NCBI GenBank assembly: GCA_903925745.1
Contig: CAIYGQ010000076.1
Location: 1-49,982 of the forward strand
DNA from: an uncultured Actinomycetes bacterium
Lineage (GTDB): Bacteria > Actinomycetota > Acidimicrobiia > Acidimicrobiales > Microtrichaceae
Direction of reading: 5' to 3'
Length of the DNA stretch: 49,982 nt
Part shown: piece after piece, positions 1-7,988 of the stretch
How positions within the stretch are numbered: position 1 is the first letter of the stretch
Layout: every line of letters begins with the position of its first letter
Notes under the pieces: generated by a model
Databases searched by the model: none
Told to the model about the DNA's origin: nothing
The model's input: only the letters and a program-made list of their open reading frames with translations
Translations under genes and position numbers: made by a program

Positions 1-672
1 CGGCGCAAGCCGTTCTCGGTCGTGCTCTTCGACGAGATCGAGAAGGCCCACCCCGACGTGTTCAACACGCTCCTGCAGATTCTGGAGGAGGGCCGTCTCA
101 CCGACTCGCAGGGTCGTTCGGTCGACTTCCGCAACACCGTGCTGATCATGACGTCCAACCTGGGCACCGCCGACCTGCGGCGGGCCAACGTCGGCTTCAC
201 GAAGCAGGACGAGGCGATCACCTACGAGCGGATGAAGGAGAAGGTCAACGAGGCGCTGAAGCAGCACTTCCGGCCCGAGTTCCTGAACCGCATCGACGAG
301 GTCATCGTCTTCCACGAGCTGAGCCAGGAGGAGGTGACCTCCATCGTCGACCTGATGATGGGCCGGGTCTCCGAACAGCTGGCGTCGCAGGGCATCGGGC
401 TGGAGGTCACCGCCGAGGCGAAGGTCCTGTTGGGCCAGCGCGGCTACGACCCGACCCTCGGTGCCCGCCCGCTACGCCGGGCCATCCAGCGGCTGGTCGA
501 GGACCCGATCTCGGAGCGCCTGTTGTGGAAGGAGTTCCGGGCCGGCCAGACGATCGTCGTCGACGTCGAGGCCGACCCCGACGACCCGACCCAGCAGCAG
601 GTGGCGTTCCGGGCCGTCGAGGGCTTCACGCCACCGCCGCTCGAGGAGCTCGCCGCCACCACCGGCGAGTGA
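1..672 (+). CDS. clpC: ATP-dependent Clp protease ATP-binding subunit ClpC, C-terminal part (5' truncated)
   Basis: The reading frame is open from the first base, so this is the last 223 codons of a gene that starts outside the window. It carries the second AAA+ module: Walker B (VVLFDEIEKAH), sensor 1 (MTSNLG), the arginine-finger region RPEFLNRIDE, and the Clp D2-small domain with the GARPLRRAIQ sensor-2 motif. ClpC is a hexameric unfoldase that feeds proteins to ClpP. The spacing and the tail after the sensor-2 helix resemble actinobacterial ClpC more than ClpB. The next gene overlaps its stop by 4 bp, and radA and disA follow, a neighbourhood also seen in mycobacteria. Confidence 0.93.
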   Translation, partial: RRKPFSVVLFDEIEKAHPDVFNTLLQILEEGRLTDSQGRSVDFRNTVLIMTSNLGTADLRRANVGFTKQDEAITYERMKEKVNEALKQHFRPEFLNRIDEVIVFHELSQEEVTSIVDLMMGRVSEQLASQGIGLEVTAEAKVLLGQRGYDPTLGARPLRRAIQRLVEDPISERLLWKEFRAGQTIVVDVEADPDDPTQQQVAFRAVEGFTPPPLEELAATTGE

Positions 673-1400
673 CCCGACGCCACGGCCACAGGGCCGTCGG
701 CGTCACGGCGCTCCTGATCCTGACCCTGTCCATCCTGGTCACGGCCTGTCGGGCCGACGCGGACGTCTCGGTGGAGGTCCGGCCGGACGGATCCGGAACG
801 GTGCTGGCCTCCCTCACCCTGGATCGCGACGCCGCCGTCCGACTGGGCGATCCCGGGCGGCTCGACACCTCCGACCTGGTGGGCCGAGGGTGGCAGGTGG
901 ATCCGCCCGAGCAGGTCGCAGACGGCGGGCTGCGGTTGTCGATCCGCCGTCCCTTCGCGTCGCCCGAGGAGCTGGCGGTCGTGCTGGATGACCTGACCGG
1001 CGCCGACGGTCCGTTGGGCCGTCTGGACCTGACGGTGGAGTCATCGCAACTGAGCACGTCGTACTCGTTCGCGGGCACCCTGACCTCGAGCGGTGACCCG
1101 GCGGCCTGGTCCGACCCCGACGTGGCCGCGGTGCTCGGTGGCCTGCCGCTCGGCCGGACGCCCGAGGAGTTGGTGGCGATCGGTGCGGACCGGCCCGAGA
1201 CCGCCGTGCTGCGGCTCCGGGTTGACCTGCCGGGTGGCGTCGAGGAGTCCTGGTCGGTCCCGCTCACCGGAGGCCGGGCGACCGAGGTGGCCGTCGACGC
1301 CGACTCGACCGTGGTCAGCCCGGCCCGGGTGCTCGGCCTGCTCGGCGTCGCCGCGCTCCTCACCGGGGCGGTGGTCGTGGCGTTCCGGTCCCGAGGCTGA
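669..1400 (+). CDS. LppM-like lipoprotein with C-terminal membrane helix
   Basis: The GTG start at 669 overlaps the clpC stop (GTGA) and gives a 243-residue protein. It begins with a basic n-region, a hydrophobic stretch (about residues 10-24) and a lipobox VTAC with Cys27, so it should be lipid-anchored. A second hydrophobic helix near the C-terminus (LLGVAALLTGAVVVAF) precedes a short basic tail. The central part is a soluble domain on the outer face. Size, signal and terminal helix resemble the LppM/DUF3153 family, whose mycobacterial member affects phagosome trafficking; that assignment is from memory. Earlier in-frame starts lie inside clpC and would destroy the signal peptide. Confidence 0.8.
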   Translation: MTRRHGHRAVGVTALLILTLSILVTACRADADVSVEVRPDGSGTVLASLTLDRDAAVRLGDPGRLDTSDLVGRGWQVDPPEQVADGGLRLSIRRPFASPEELAVVLDDLTGADGPLGRLDLTVESSQLSTSYSFAGTLTSSGDPAAWSDPDVAAVLGGLPLGRTPEELVAIGADRPETAVLRLRVDLPGGVEESWSVPLTGGRATEVAVDADSTVVSPARVLGLLGVAALLTGAVVVAFRSRG

Positions 1401-1444
1401 CGGCGGCCAGCCCCGGGGTCCGGCCCGGTGTCACCGGTGCTCGG

Positions 1445-1450
1445 TAGCGT
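1445..1450 (+). promoter_or_regulatory. -10 element for leaderless radA
   Basis: TAGCGT ends 7 nt before the GTG at 1458, the spacing expected if transcription starts on the first base of the start codon. It supports 1458 over the two upstream in-frame GTGs at 1428 and 1437. Confidence 0.55.
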
Positions 1451-1457
1451 CCGACCC

Positions 1458-2807
1458 GTGAGTCGTCGACGCACCGTCTTCCGGTGCAGCGGGTGCGGTG
1501 CGGTGGAGCCCAAGTGGTCCGGTCGCTGCGCCGGTTGCGGTGACTGGAACACCCTGGCCGAGGAACTGCTCGAGGGTGCCGCCGTGGCGTCCCTCGCCCC
1601 GGCCGAGCCGCCCGCGCCGATCACCGCCGTGCGGGCGGGGGACGGCACGCCGGTGCCGACCGGAGTGGACGAGTTCGACCGGGTGCTCGGTGGCGGCCTG
1701 GTTCCCGGCAGCGTGACGCTCCTGGGGGGAGAGCCCGGCATCGGCAAGTCCACGCTCGTGCTCCACCTGCTCGCCTCGGTCGCCCGCTGCAGCGGCACGG
1801 TGCTCTACGTGACCGGAGAGGAGTCGGTGGCGCAGGTCCGGTCCCGGGCCGAGCGCGTCGGGGCCTTGGACGACCGACTCCTGTTGGCCTCCTGCACGTC
1901 GCTGCCCGATGTGCTCGCCCACCTTGAGTCGGTTCGTCCCAGCCTGTGCGTCGTCGACTCCATCCAGACCCTGCACGACCCGTCGCTCGGGTCGGCACCG
2001 GGTTCGGTGGCCCAGGTGCGCGAGTGCGCCCACCGCCTGGTGGTCGCCGCCAAGGCGTCCGGCGTTCCGGTCGTGCTCGTCGGCCACGTGACCAAGGACG
2101 GTCAGTTCTCGGGTCCGCAGACGCTCGCGCACGTCGTCGACACCGTGCTCTCCCTGGACGGTGACCGGCACCACGACGTCAGGCTGCTCCGGGCCGCGAA
2201 GCACCGCTTCGGTTCGACCGACGAACTCGGACTCTTCCGCACGGTCGACTCCGGCCTGGTCGCGGTACCCGACCCGTCGTCGATGTTCCTGGCCGACCGC
2301 CGGGAGGGCGTGGCGGGTTCGGTGGTGTGTGCGGCGGTTGACGGCCGGCGGCCGCTGCTGGTGGAGGTCCAGGCGCTCGTCGTTCCCTCCACCCTCCCGC
2401 AGCCGCGGCGGTCGGTGCAGGGCCTGGACGCGGGCAGGGTCGCCCTGCTCCTGGCGGTGCTGCAGCAGCGGGCCGGGGTTCTGGTCACCCAGCACGACGT
2501 CTACGCCGCCACCGTCGGGGGCGCCCGCCTGGTCGAACCGGCCGCCGACCTGGCCGTGTGCCTGGCCATCGTCTCCGCCGCGCTCCAGGTTCCCTTCCCG
2601 GGTGACGTGGCCGTGTGCGGAGAGGTCGGCCTCGGTGGGGAGCTGCGGCAGGTCGGACGGCTCGACCGTCGACTCGCGGAGGCCTCCCGCATCGGGCTCG
2701 GCGGCGCGCTGATCCCCGATGGTTCGCCCGAACTCCGCTCCGATGTCCGGGTCCAGCGGGCCTCGACCCTGCTCGACGCCGTGAGGACCTTCGTCCCGGA
2801 GGCCTGA
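1458..2807 (+). CDS. radA: DNA repair protein RadA
   Basis: RadA is a RecA-related ATPase that drives branch migration and processes recombination intermediates. The 449-residue product has the N-terminal four-cysteine zinc finger (Cys10, Cys13, Cys24, Cys27), a RecA-like core with Walker A GGEPGIGKST (about 91-99), Walker B near LCVVDSIQ, and a C-terminal Lon-like domain. The RadA signature normally written KNRFG reads KHRFG here (about 248-252), a conservative but noticeable change. I start at GTG 1458 because it places the zinc finger at the usual distance from the N-terminus and sits behind a good -10 element. disA follows with its own promoter. Confidence 0.95.
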   Translation: MSRRRTVFRCSGCGAVEPKWSGRCAGCGDWNTLAEELLEGAAVASLAPAEPPAPITAVRAGDGTPVPTGVDEFDRVLGGGLVPGSVTLLGGEPGIGKSTLVLHLLASVARCSGTVLYVTGEESVAQVRSRAERVGALDDRLLLASCTSLPDVLAHLESVRPSLCVVDSIQTLHDPSLGSAPGSVAQVRECAHRLVVAAKASGVPVVLVGHVTKDGQFSGPQTLAHVVDTVLSLDGDRHHDVRLLRAAKHRFGSTDELGLFRTVDSGLVAVPDPSSMFLADRREGVAGSVVCAAVDGRRPLLVEVQALVVPSTLPQPRRSVQGLDAGRVALLLAVLQQRAGVLVTQHDVYAATVGGARLVEPAADLAVCLAIVSAALQVPFPGDVAVCGEVGLGGELRQVGRLDRRLAEASRIGLGGALIPDGSPELRSDVRVQRASTLLDAVRTFVPEA

Positions 2808-2870
2808 GCGGTTCCAGCCGGGGATCCTCGCCAAGGTCGCTCCACCGCGTCGGGACGAGGAGCGCACCCC

Positions 2871-2876
2871 TAGACT
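2871..2876 (+). promoter_or_regulatory. -10 element for leaderless disA
   Basis: TAGACT followed by exactly 6 nt and then the GTG start of disA at 2883. No Shine-Dalgarno sequence is visible, consistent with a leaderless transcript. Confidence 0.6.
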
Positions 2877-2882
2877 GTCGCC

Positions 2883-3953
2883 GTGGACTACCGGGACCCG
2901 GAGTTGATGGAGGCCCTCGCGGCCGTGGCGCCGGGCCAGCCCCTGCGTGAGGGCCTGGACCGGATCCTCAAGGCCAAGATGGGTGCGCTGATCGTGATCG
3001 GGGACGGCCCCGAGGTCCTGAACATCTCCTCGGGCGGCTTCCTGGTCAACACCGGCTACAACGCCCAGCGCCTGTCTGAGCTGGCCAAGACCGACGGCGC
3101 CATCGTCCTGACCGCCGACGTCTCCTACATCGCCCGGGCGAACGTGCACCTGATGCCCAATCCGAACGTCCCCACCGAGGAGACCGGCACCCGGCACCGG
3201 ACCGCCGAGCGTGTCGCACGGTCCATCGGTGTCCCGGTGATCTCGGTCTCAGAGGACATGGCGGTGCTGACCGTCTACACGCGCAACTGTCGCTACCAGC
3301 TCGAGCCGATCCCGGCGATCCTCAGCCGCTGCGACCTGGCCCTCCAGACCCTCGAGCGCTACAAGCTGCGCCTGACCGAGGAGTCCAACAAGCTGAGCTA
3401 TCTGGAGGTGGAGGACCAGGTCACCCTCCGCGACGTCGTGACGCTCCTCCAGCGGGCCGAGATGGTGGCCCGGATCTCGGACGAGATCGAGCGCTACCTG
3501 GTCGAGCTCGGCACCGATGGTCGTCTGGTCCGGCTGCAGTTGAACGAGATGATGGCGGGCGTCGAGGACGAGCGGCTGCTCGTGATCAAGGACTACGTGC
3601 AGGACGATGCGGCCTGGGACCTGGAACAGGCGATCGAGACGCTCAGCCAGCTCGACACCGACCACCTCTTCGACGCCGAGGAGATCGCCCACCTGCTCCA
3701 CCTGTCCGGTGAGGCGGACGAACTCGACTCACCCGTGGCACCGAAGGGCCACCGCATGCTGGCCCGGATCCCGCGTCTGCCCGCAGAGGTGAGCGGTGCC
3801 CTGGTCCACCACTGCGGTTCGCTCGAGAAGCTGATGCGATCCTCGGTCGACGAGCTCGCCGACGTGCCAGAGGTCGGCGAGGCGTGGGCCCGCACGGTCA
3901 AGGACGCGCTGACCCGGATCGCCGAGTCGAGCATCCTCGACCGGTACAACTGA
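2883..3953 (+). CDS. disA: DNA integrity scanning diadenylate cyclase DisA
   Basis: DisA condenses two ATP into cyclic di-AMP and senses branched DNA. The 356-residue protein has the N-terminal DAC domain with the catalytic DGA (71-73) and RHR (104-106) motifs, a long helical spine in the middle, and a C-terminal helix-hairpin-helix DNA-binding region (LVHHCGSLEKLMRSSVDELA onward). All catalytic motifs are intact. It lies directly after radA, the order known from mycobacteria and bacilli; RadA/Sms is reported to modulate DisA activity. The downstream hydrolase gene begins 7 bp after its stop. Confidence 0.96.
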   Translation: MDYRDPELMEALAAVAPGQPLREGLDRILKAKMGALIVIGDGPEVLNISSGGFLVNTGYNAQRLSELAKTDGAIVLTADVSYIARANVHLMPNPNVPTEETGTRHRTAERVARSIGVPVISVSEDMAVLTVYTRNCRYQLEPIPAILSRCDLALQTLERYKLRLTEESNKLSYLEVEDQVTLRDVVTLLQRAEMVARISDEIERYLVELGTDGRLVRLQLNEMMAGVEDERLLVIKDYVQDDAAWDLEQAIETLSQLDTDHLFDAEEIAHLLHLSGEADELDSPVAPKGHRMLARIPRLPAEVSGALVHHCGSLEKLMRSSVDELADVPEVGEAWARTVKDALTRIAESSILDRYN

Positions 3954-3960
3954 GGTCGGG

Positions 3961-4632
3961 GTGCAGCTCGACCTGCCCTCTGGCACCCGAGCCTCCGTGG
4001 CCGCTGCCGAGGAACCCGACCGCGGTCTCGTGGTCGTGCCGGACGTGTGGGGGCTCCGCCCGCTGTTCGACGACCTGTGCCACACGTTGTCGGCCCGGAC
4101 CGGGTGGACGGTCGTGAGCTTCGAGCCGTTCCCCGGCCGGGACCTGCCGGGGGCCGACCACCCGGACGGGGTGGCCGCTCGTTTCGCCGCGCTCGCCGAC
4201 CTGTCGGATGACGACCTGCTCGGCGATGCCGCCGCCGCCGCCGATGCGACCGGGTGTGACCGAGTGGGCCTGGTGGGATTCTGCATGGGCGGGATGTACG
4301 CGCTGCTCGGCGCCGACCGTGGCCGCTTCGACCGGATCGTGTCGTTCTACGGGATGGTGACCGTTCCGGTGGACTGGAACGGTCCGGGCCACCGCGAGCC
4401 GTTGGAGGCCGTGGCGCGTCGGGGGCCGACCGACGTGATGGCCGTCATCGGGACCGACGACGAGTGGACCCCTGCGGACCAGGTCGACCGGCTCGAGGCC
4501 GCTGGTGCGACGGTCGTCAGGTACGAGGGGGCCGGGCACGGGTTCGTGCACGACCCGGCCCGGCCGACCCACCGGCCTGACGACGCCGCCGATGCGTGGG
4601 ACCGGGCCCTCGCGTTCCTGGCCGGCGTCTGA
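3961..4632 (+). CDS. dienelactone hydrolase family protein
   Basis: A 223-residue alpha/beta hydrolase. The nucleophile is a cysteine in GFCMGG, the hallmark that separates dienelactone hydrolases from serine esterases. The acid (GTDDEW) and histidine (GAGHGFVHD) of the triad follow at the expected places. Such enzymes open dienelactone or related cyclic esters in aromatic degradation, but many family members have unknown substrates and no aromatic pathway genes adjoin it. It starts 7 bp after disA and is probably cotranscribed. The GTG start gives a sensible beginning (MQLDLPSGTRAS). Confidence 0.85.
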   Translation: MQLDLPSGTRASVAAAEEPDRGLVVVPDVWGLRPLFDDLCHTLSARTGWTVVSFEPFPGRDLPGADHPDGVAARFAALADLSDDDLLGDAAAAADATGCDRVGLVGFCMGGMYALLGADRGRFDRIVSFYGMVTVPVDWNGPGHREPLEAVARRGPTDVMAVIGTDDEWTPADQVDRLEAAGATVVRYEGAGHGFVHDPARPTHRPDDAADAWDRALAFLAGV

Positions 4633-4648
4633 GTCGACAGTCGGTCCG

Positions 4649-5014
4649 TCAGTAGCCCATCGCCCGGCGGAACTCCTGGCCGACGACCATGGACTGGCCC
4701 ATCCGGCTGATCCACTCCTGCATGGCCGGGCCGAACACCGCCGGGTCGTAGCCGAGCTCACCCGACAGGGCGATCACCCCGCCCTCATCGGTGATGCCGC
4801 GGGCCTGGGCCTCCTTGGCGACGTGGGCGTACTCGGGGATGCCGATGCCGTTGATGGGCTGCAGCAGCGGGTCGTCCGGTGACAGCGGCTGGGTCGACGG
4901 TCCGCCCAGGATCGCCGGGTCGACCGGCATCCCCGACACTCCGAGTTGACCCTCACCGGTCGCACCGGTGCCGACCTGACCGACACCATCCTTGATCTTC
5001 TTGAACAACCCCAC
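4649..5014 (-). CDS. small hypothetical protein (121 aa) downstream of crp
   Basis: I do not recognise this protein. It begins MGLFKKIKDGVG, an amphipathic basic start, followed by a Gly/Pro-rich stretch and then a helical C-terminal half ending in QEFRRAMGY. No signal peptide or transmembrane helix is visible, and no cysteine occurs. The GTG start at 5014 has a GGGAG element about 7 nt upstream. The gene lies 41 bp behind the Crp-family gene on the same strand, so the two are likely cotranscribed, and it converges with the hydrolase gene on the other strand. Confidence 0.7.
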   Translation of the reverse strand: MGLFKKIKDGVGQVGTGATGEGQLGVSGMPVDPAILGGPSTQPLSPDDPLLQPINGIGIPEYAHVAKEAQARGITDEGGVIALSGELGYDPAVFGPAMQEWISRMGQSMVVGQEFRRAMGY

Positions 5015-5055
5015 GTCATGCTCCCGTCTGTCGTTTGTCGGACACCACGGCCGGT

Positions 5056-5715
5056 TCAGCTCGAGCGGATCTCGAGCTCGCGGCGGTTCAGGATCCGGTA
5101 CTGGCGGTCCTGCTGTTCGATCCAGCCGAGCTTCAGGAAGCTGGCGATCGCCTTGTTGACCCGTTCCCGCGAGGCGCCGACCAGGCCGGCCAGCTCCTCC
5201 TGGGTGATCGGGATCTCGAACTCGTCACGATCCCCGGCCAGGTCGAGCAGGTGCTTCGCGGTCCGGCCGGTGACGTCCAGGAAGAAGGCATCGGCCAGAG
5301 CCTCGTCGGTCGCGCGGATCCGCTGGCTCAGCAGTCGGACCACCGACCACAACAGGTCGGGGCGATCGTCCCAGACGGCGCGGAGCGCGTCGTAGGGGAT
5401 CCGGATGGCCTGGGACGATTCGAGCGCCCGGGCCTCGGCCGAGCGGCCCATGCCGTCGAAGAGGCCCATCTCGCCGAACAGGTCGCCCCGTTCCATGAGT
5501 GCCACCATCGACTCCCGTCCGTCGACCGAGCGGTTGGAGATGGCGATGCGGCCGTCGGTCACCACGTAGCACGCGTCGGCCTCGGAGCCCTCCTCGAACA
5601 GGACGTCGCCACGGACGAGGTCCAGCAGCTCGGCGGCGTCGGCCACCCGCCGGTGTTCGTCGTCGCTGAACTCGCCGAACAGATCCACGTCGCGCAGCAG
5701 GCTCATGTCGCTCAC
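5056..5715 (-). CDS. Crp/Fnr family transcriptional regulator
   Basis: A 219-residue regulator with an N-terminal cyclic-nucleotide-binding beta-roll and a C-terminal winged helix-turn-helix (ITQEELAGLVGASRERVNKA). The phosphate-binding cassette reads FGEMGLFDGMGRSAEARA; its Arg-Ser pair is the one that contacts cAMP in Crp proteins, so cAMP binding is plausible. It resembles mycobacterial Crp (Rv3676). I chose the GTG at 5715 rather than the longer form starting at 5760 because a TACAGT -10 element ends exactly 7 nt before it. Its promoter overlaps that of the divergent ispD. Confidence 0.9.
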   Translation of the reverse strand: MSDMSLLRDVDLFGEFSDDEHRRVADAAELLDLVRGDVLFEEGSEADACYVVTDGRIAISNRSVDGRESMVALMERGDLFGEMGLFDGMGRSAEARALESSQAIRIPYDALRAVWDDRPDLLWSVVRLLSQRIRATDEALADAFFLDVTGRTAKHLLDLAGDRDEFEIPITQEELAGLVGASRERVNKAIASFLKLGWIEQQDRQYRILNRRELEIRSS

Positions 5716-5722
5716 GGGCGAG

Positions 5723-5732
5723 ACTGTACCGT
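5723..5732. promoter_or_regulatory. Overlapping divergent -10 elements of crp and ispD
   Basis: On the plus strand TACCGT (5727-5732) sits 7 nt before the ispD GTG at 5740. On the minus strand TACAGT (complement of 5723-5728) sits 7 nt before the crp GTG at 5715. The two hexamers share the TA at 5727-5728, so both leaderless genes start from one nearly symmetric element. Confidence 0.65.
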
Positions 5733-5739
5733 GCCGGTC

Positions 5740-6498
5740 GTGGACTCCCTCCTCGGCCAAGGTCGGCCGCCGGATCCTCCCACCGTTGGTGTCTGGTGCA
5801 TCGTGGTGGCCGCGGGCTCCGGTCGCCGTTTCGGCGGCGCGAAGCAGTTCGAGCTCCTCGACGGCGAGCGGGTCGTCGACCGGAGCGTCCGGATCGCTGC
5901 CGCCTGCTGCGAGGGGGTGGTGCTCGTCGTCCCACCTGAACTCGTGTCGTCACCGGCCGTCAGGGTGGACGGCGCGACCAGCGTGGTGGCCGGAGGCGCC
6001 ACGCGCGCCGCGTCGGTCCGCAGTGGCCTGGCCGTCGTTCCGGAATCGGCCCGGGTGATCCTGGTGCACGACGCCGCGCGACCGGCTGCGTCGCCGGAAC
6101 TCTTCCACCGGGTCGTCGACGCGGTGCTCGGAGGCGCCGACGCGGTGGTGCCGGTCGTGCCCGTCGTGGACACGATCCGTCGGACGGACGGCACGGTCGT
6201 GGACCGGGATGACCTGCGGGCGGTCCAGACCCCCCAGGGGTTCGCATCGGCGGCGCTGCGAGCGGCGCACGCGGACGGCGACGACGCCTCCGACGACGCA
6301 GCGCTGGTGCAGGCCGCCGGTGGCCGACTCCGGCTGGTGGACGGTGAGCCCCGGAACCTGAAGCTCACCGGCCCCGACGACCTGGTGGTGCTCCGGGCGT
6401 TCCTCCGGGGCGACGACGGTGGCTCGACCGACGCGTTCGGGGATGCCCGCCGGTCGGGTGGTGCCCGGGTCGACGGTGGGGGAGACTCGGCGACGTGA
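5740..6498 (+). CDS. ispD: 2-C-methyl-D-erythritol 4-phosphate cytidylyltransferase IspD
   Basis: IspD couples MEP with CTP to give CDP-methylerythritol in the non-mevalonate isoprenoid pathway. The 252-residue product has the nucleotide-binding signature AAGSGRRFG with the following AKQF (24-37), a central ILVHDAARP motif, and VQTPQGF late in the domain. The GTG start at 5740 is set by the -10 element 7 nt upstream; longer in-frame extensions would run into crp on the other strand. The C-terminal ~30 residues are Gly/Asp/Arg-rich and probably disordered. Its stop overlaps the ispF start (GTGA), so the two are coupled. Confidence 0.94.
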   Translation: MDSLLGQGRPPDPPTVGVWCIVVAAGSGRRFGGAKQFELLDGERVVDRSVRIAAACCEGVVLVVPPELVSSPAVRVDGATSVVAGGATRAASVRSGLAVVPESARVILVHDAARPAASPELFHRVVDAVLGGADAVVPVVPVVDTIRRTDGTVVDRDDLRAVQTPQGFASAALRAAHADGDDASDDAALVQAAGGRLRLVDGEPRNLKLTGPDDLVVLRAFLRGDDGGSTDAFGDARRSGGARVDGGGDSAT

Positions 6499-6983
6499 CG
6501 TTCCGGGTCGGCAACGGCTTCGACATCCACCGCTTCAGCGACGATCCGTCGCGGCCGCTCGTCCTCGGTGGCGTCGAGATCCCGGGTGAGGTGGGCCTGC
6601 ACGGTCACTCCGACGCCGACGTGGTCGCGCACGCGGTCGCGGACGCGCTCCTCGGGTCGGTCGGTCTGGGTGACATCGGTCAGCTCTTCCCCGACACCGA
6701 CGATCGGTGGCGTGGCGCCGACAGTCTCGGCCTGCTCGCCGAGGTGGTCCGGCGCCTGGACGCCGACGGGTGGCGGGTCGTGAACGTCGACTGCTCGGTG
6801 GTGGCCGAGCGTCCCGCCATCGGACCCCATCGTGATGAGATGCGTCGCCGGTTGGCCGAGGTCGTGCGCGCGGAGGTGTCGATCAAGGGTCGTCGTGCCG
6901 AGGGGATCGGTGGCCTCGGTCGGGCCGAGGGGATCGCGTGCCTGGCCAGCGTGCTGGTCGAACGATCGGACGGCCCGTCGTGA
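6495..6983 (+). CDS. ispF: 2-C-methyl-D-erythritol 2,4-cyclodiphosphate synthase IspF
   Basis: IspF converts CDP-ME-2-phosphate to the cyclic diphosphate MEcPP, the step after IspE in the MEP pathway. The 162 residues match the usual family length. The metal-binding motif GNGFDIHRF near the N-terminus and GHSDADVVAHAVADALLG are intact, as is the Asp-rich LFPDTD loop. It overlaps ispD upstream and rlmB downstream by 4 bp each, giving one translationally coupled unit. cysS, often found between ispF and rlmB in Actinobacteria, is absent here. Confidence 0.95.
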   Translation: MTFRVGNGFDIHRFSDDPSRPLVLGGVEIPGEVGLHGHSDADVVAHAVADALLGSVGLGDIGQLFPDTDDRWRGADSLGLLAEVVRRLDADGWRVVNVDCSVVAERPAIGPHRDEMRRRLAEVVRAEVSIKGRRAEGIGGLGRAEGIACLASVLVERSDGPS

Positions 6984-7975
6984 GTGGTCCGAGGTCATCG
7001 GGCGGTCGTGGGGGCGGCCGCAGCGGGGGTGGGCGCAGCGGCGGTCGTGGCGGTGGCCGGGGTGACGCCCGCGGCGGCGGCCGGTCCCCGGGCGGATCCG
7101 GCGGCCGCAGCGGTGGACCGGGTCGCGGCCCCAAGCGATCCTCGTCCGGTCCCGAGCGTGGTCGTGGCCGGTCCACCTCCCGCCAGGTCGGGCGGACGAC
7201 CGCACCGAAGGAACGCGGGCTCGGGGGTACCCAGGTGGAGGGCCGCCAGGCCGTCCGGGAGCTGCTGCTGGCCGGTCGGCGGACCGCCTACGAGGTGCTC
7301 CTGTCGACCGAGGTGGACCGGAGCGACGTCGTCGCGGACATCGTCGACCTGGCCGACGAGTTGCGCGTCCCGGTCACCGAGGTCTCGCGCGGCCGACTGG
7401 ACTCACTCGCGCGGACCGATGCACCCCAGGGAGTCGTCGCCCGGGCCGCAGAGCTCCCCGACGTGGAGCTCGAGGTCCTGCTCCGCCCGTCTCCGGCCGG
7501 CGCCGACGGAACGGGATCCCACCCGTTCCTGTTGGCCGTCGACGGTGTGACGGATCCGGGCAACCTGGGCGCGCTGTTGCGCATCGCCGAGTGCGCCGGC
7601 GTCACGGGCGTGGTGCTCCCGCGGCATCGGGCGGTGCACGTCACCCCGACGGTCACCAAGGCGGCGGCCGGCGCCGTCGAGTACTTGTCGATGAGCCTGG
7701 TCGCCGGTCTGGCGACCGCGGTCTCCACCATGCGCGACGCCGGAGTGTGGGTGGTCGGCCTGGACGCCGAGGGTGACACGTCGATCCATGGGCTTCCGGT
7801 CGCGGACGCACCGGTGTGCCTGGTCGTCGGCGCGGAGGGCCCGGGACTCTCGACGCTCGTCCGGCAGCGCTGCGACGTCCTGGCCTCGATCCCGCTGCAC
7901 GGGCGACTGGCCTCGCTGAACGTGGCCACGGCCGGTGCGGTCGCCTGCTACGAGGTGGCCCGGCAACGCTCGTGA
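6980..7975 (+). CDS. rlmB: 23S rRNA 2'-O-methyltransferase RlmB / TrmH family, with RG-rich N-terminal extension
   Basis: A SPOUT-class methyltransferase of 331 residues, expected to methylate a ribose in 23S rRNA (RlmB, G2251 in E. coli numbering). The substrate-binding domain begins near residue 80 (GTQVEGRQAVRELL), followed by the SPOUT motifs DGVTDPGNLGALLR, VVGAEGPGLS and IPLHGRLASLNVATA, all intact. Residues 2-70 form a low-complexity Arg/Gly/Ser tail with RGGGR and GGRSGG repeats, resembling RGG RNA-binding segments. The GTG at 6980 overlaps the ispF stop. Confidence 0.9.
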   Translation: MSGPRSSGGRGGGRSGGGRSGGRGGGRGDARGGGRSPGGSGGRSGGPGRGPKRSSSGPERGRGRSTSRQVGRTTAPKERGLGGTQVEGRQAVRELLLAGRRTAYEVLLSTEVDRSDVVADIVDLADELRVPVTEVSRGRLDSLARTDAPQGVVARAAELPDVELEVLLRPSPAGADGTGSHPFLLAVDGVTDPGNLGALLRIAECAGVTGVVLPRHRAVHVTPTVTKAAAGAVEYLSMSLVAGLATAVSTMRDAGVWVVGLDAEGDTSIHGLPVADAPVCLVVGAEGPGLSTLVRQRCDVLASIPLHGRLASLNVATAGAVACYEVARQRS

Positions 7976-7988
7976 CAGACTGCCAGCC

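Noticed and set aside
1431-3197. Open minus-strand frame of 588 codons antisense to radA and disA
   Set aside because: Composition is that of a mirrored GC-rich gene (Gly/Arg/Asp/Val/His-rich), and radA and disA on the plus strand are certain.
5035-5739. N-terminal extension of ispD to 5035
   Set aside because: The extra 235 residues are antisense to crp, and IspD homology begins near the GTG at 5740.
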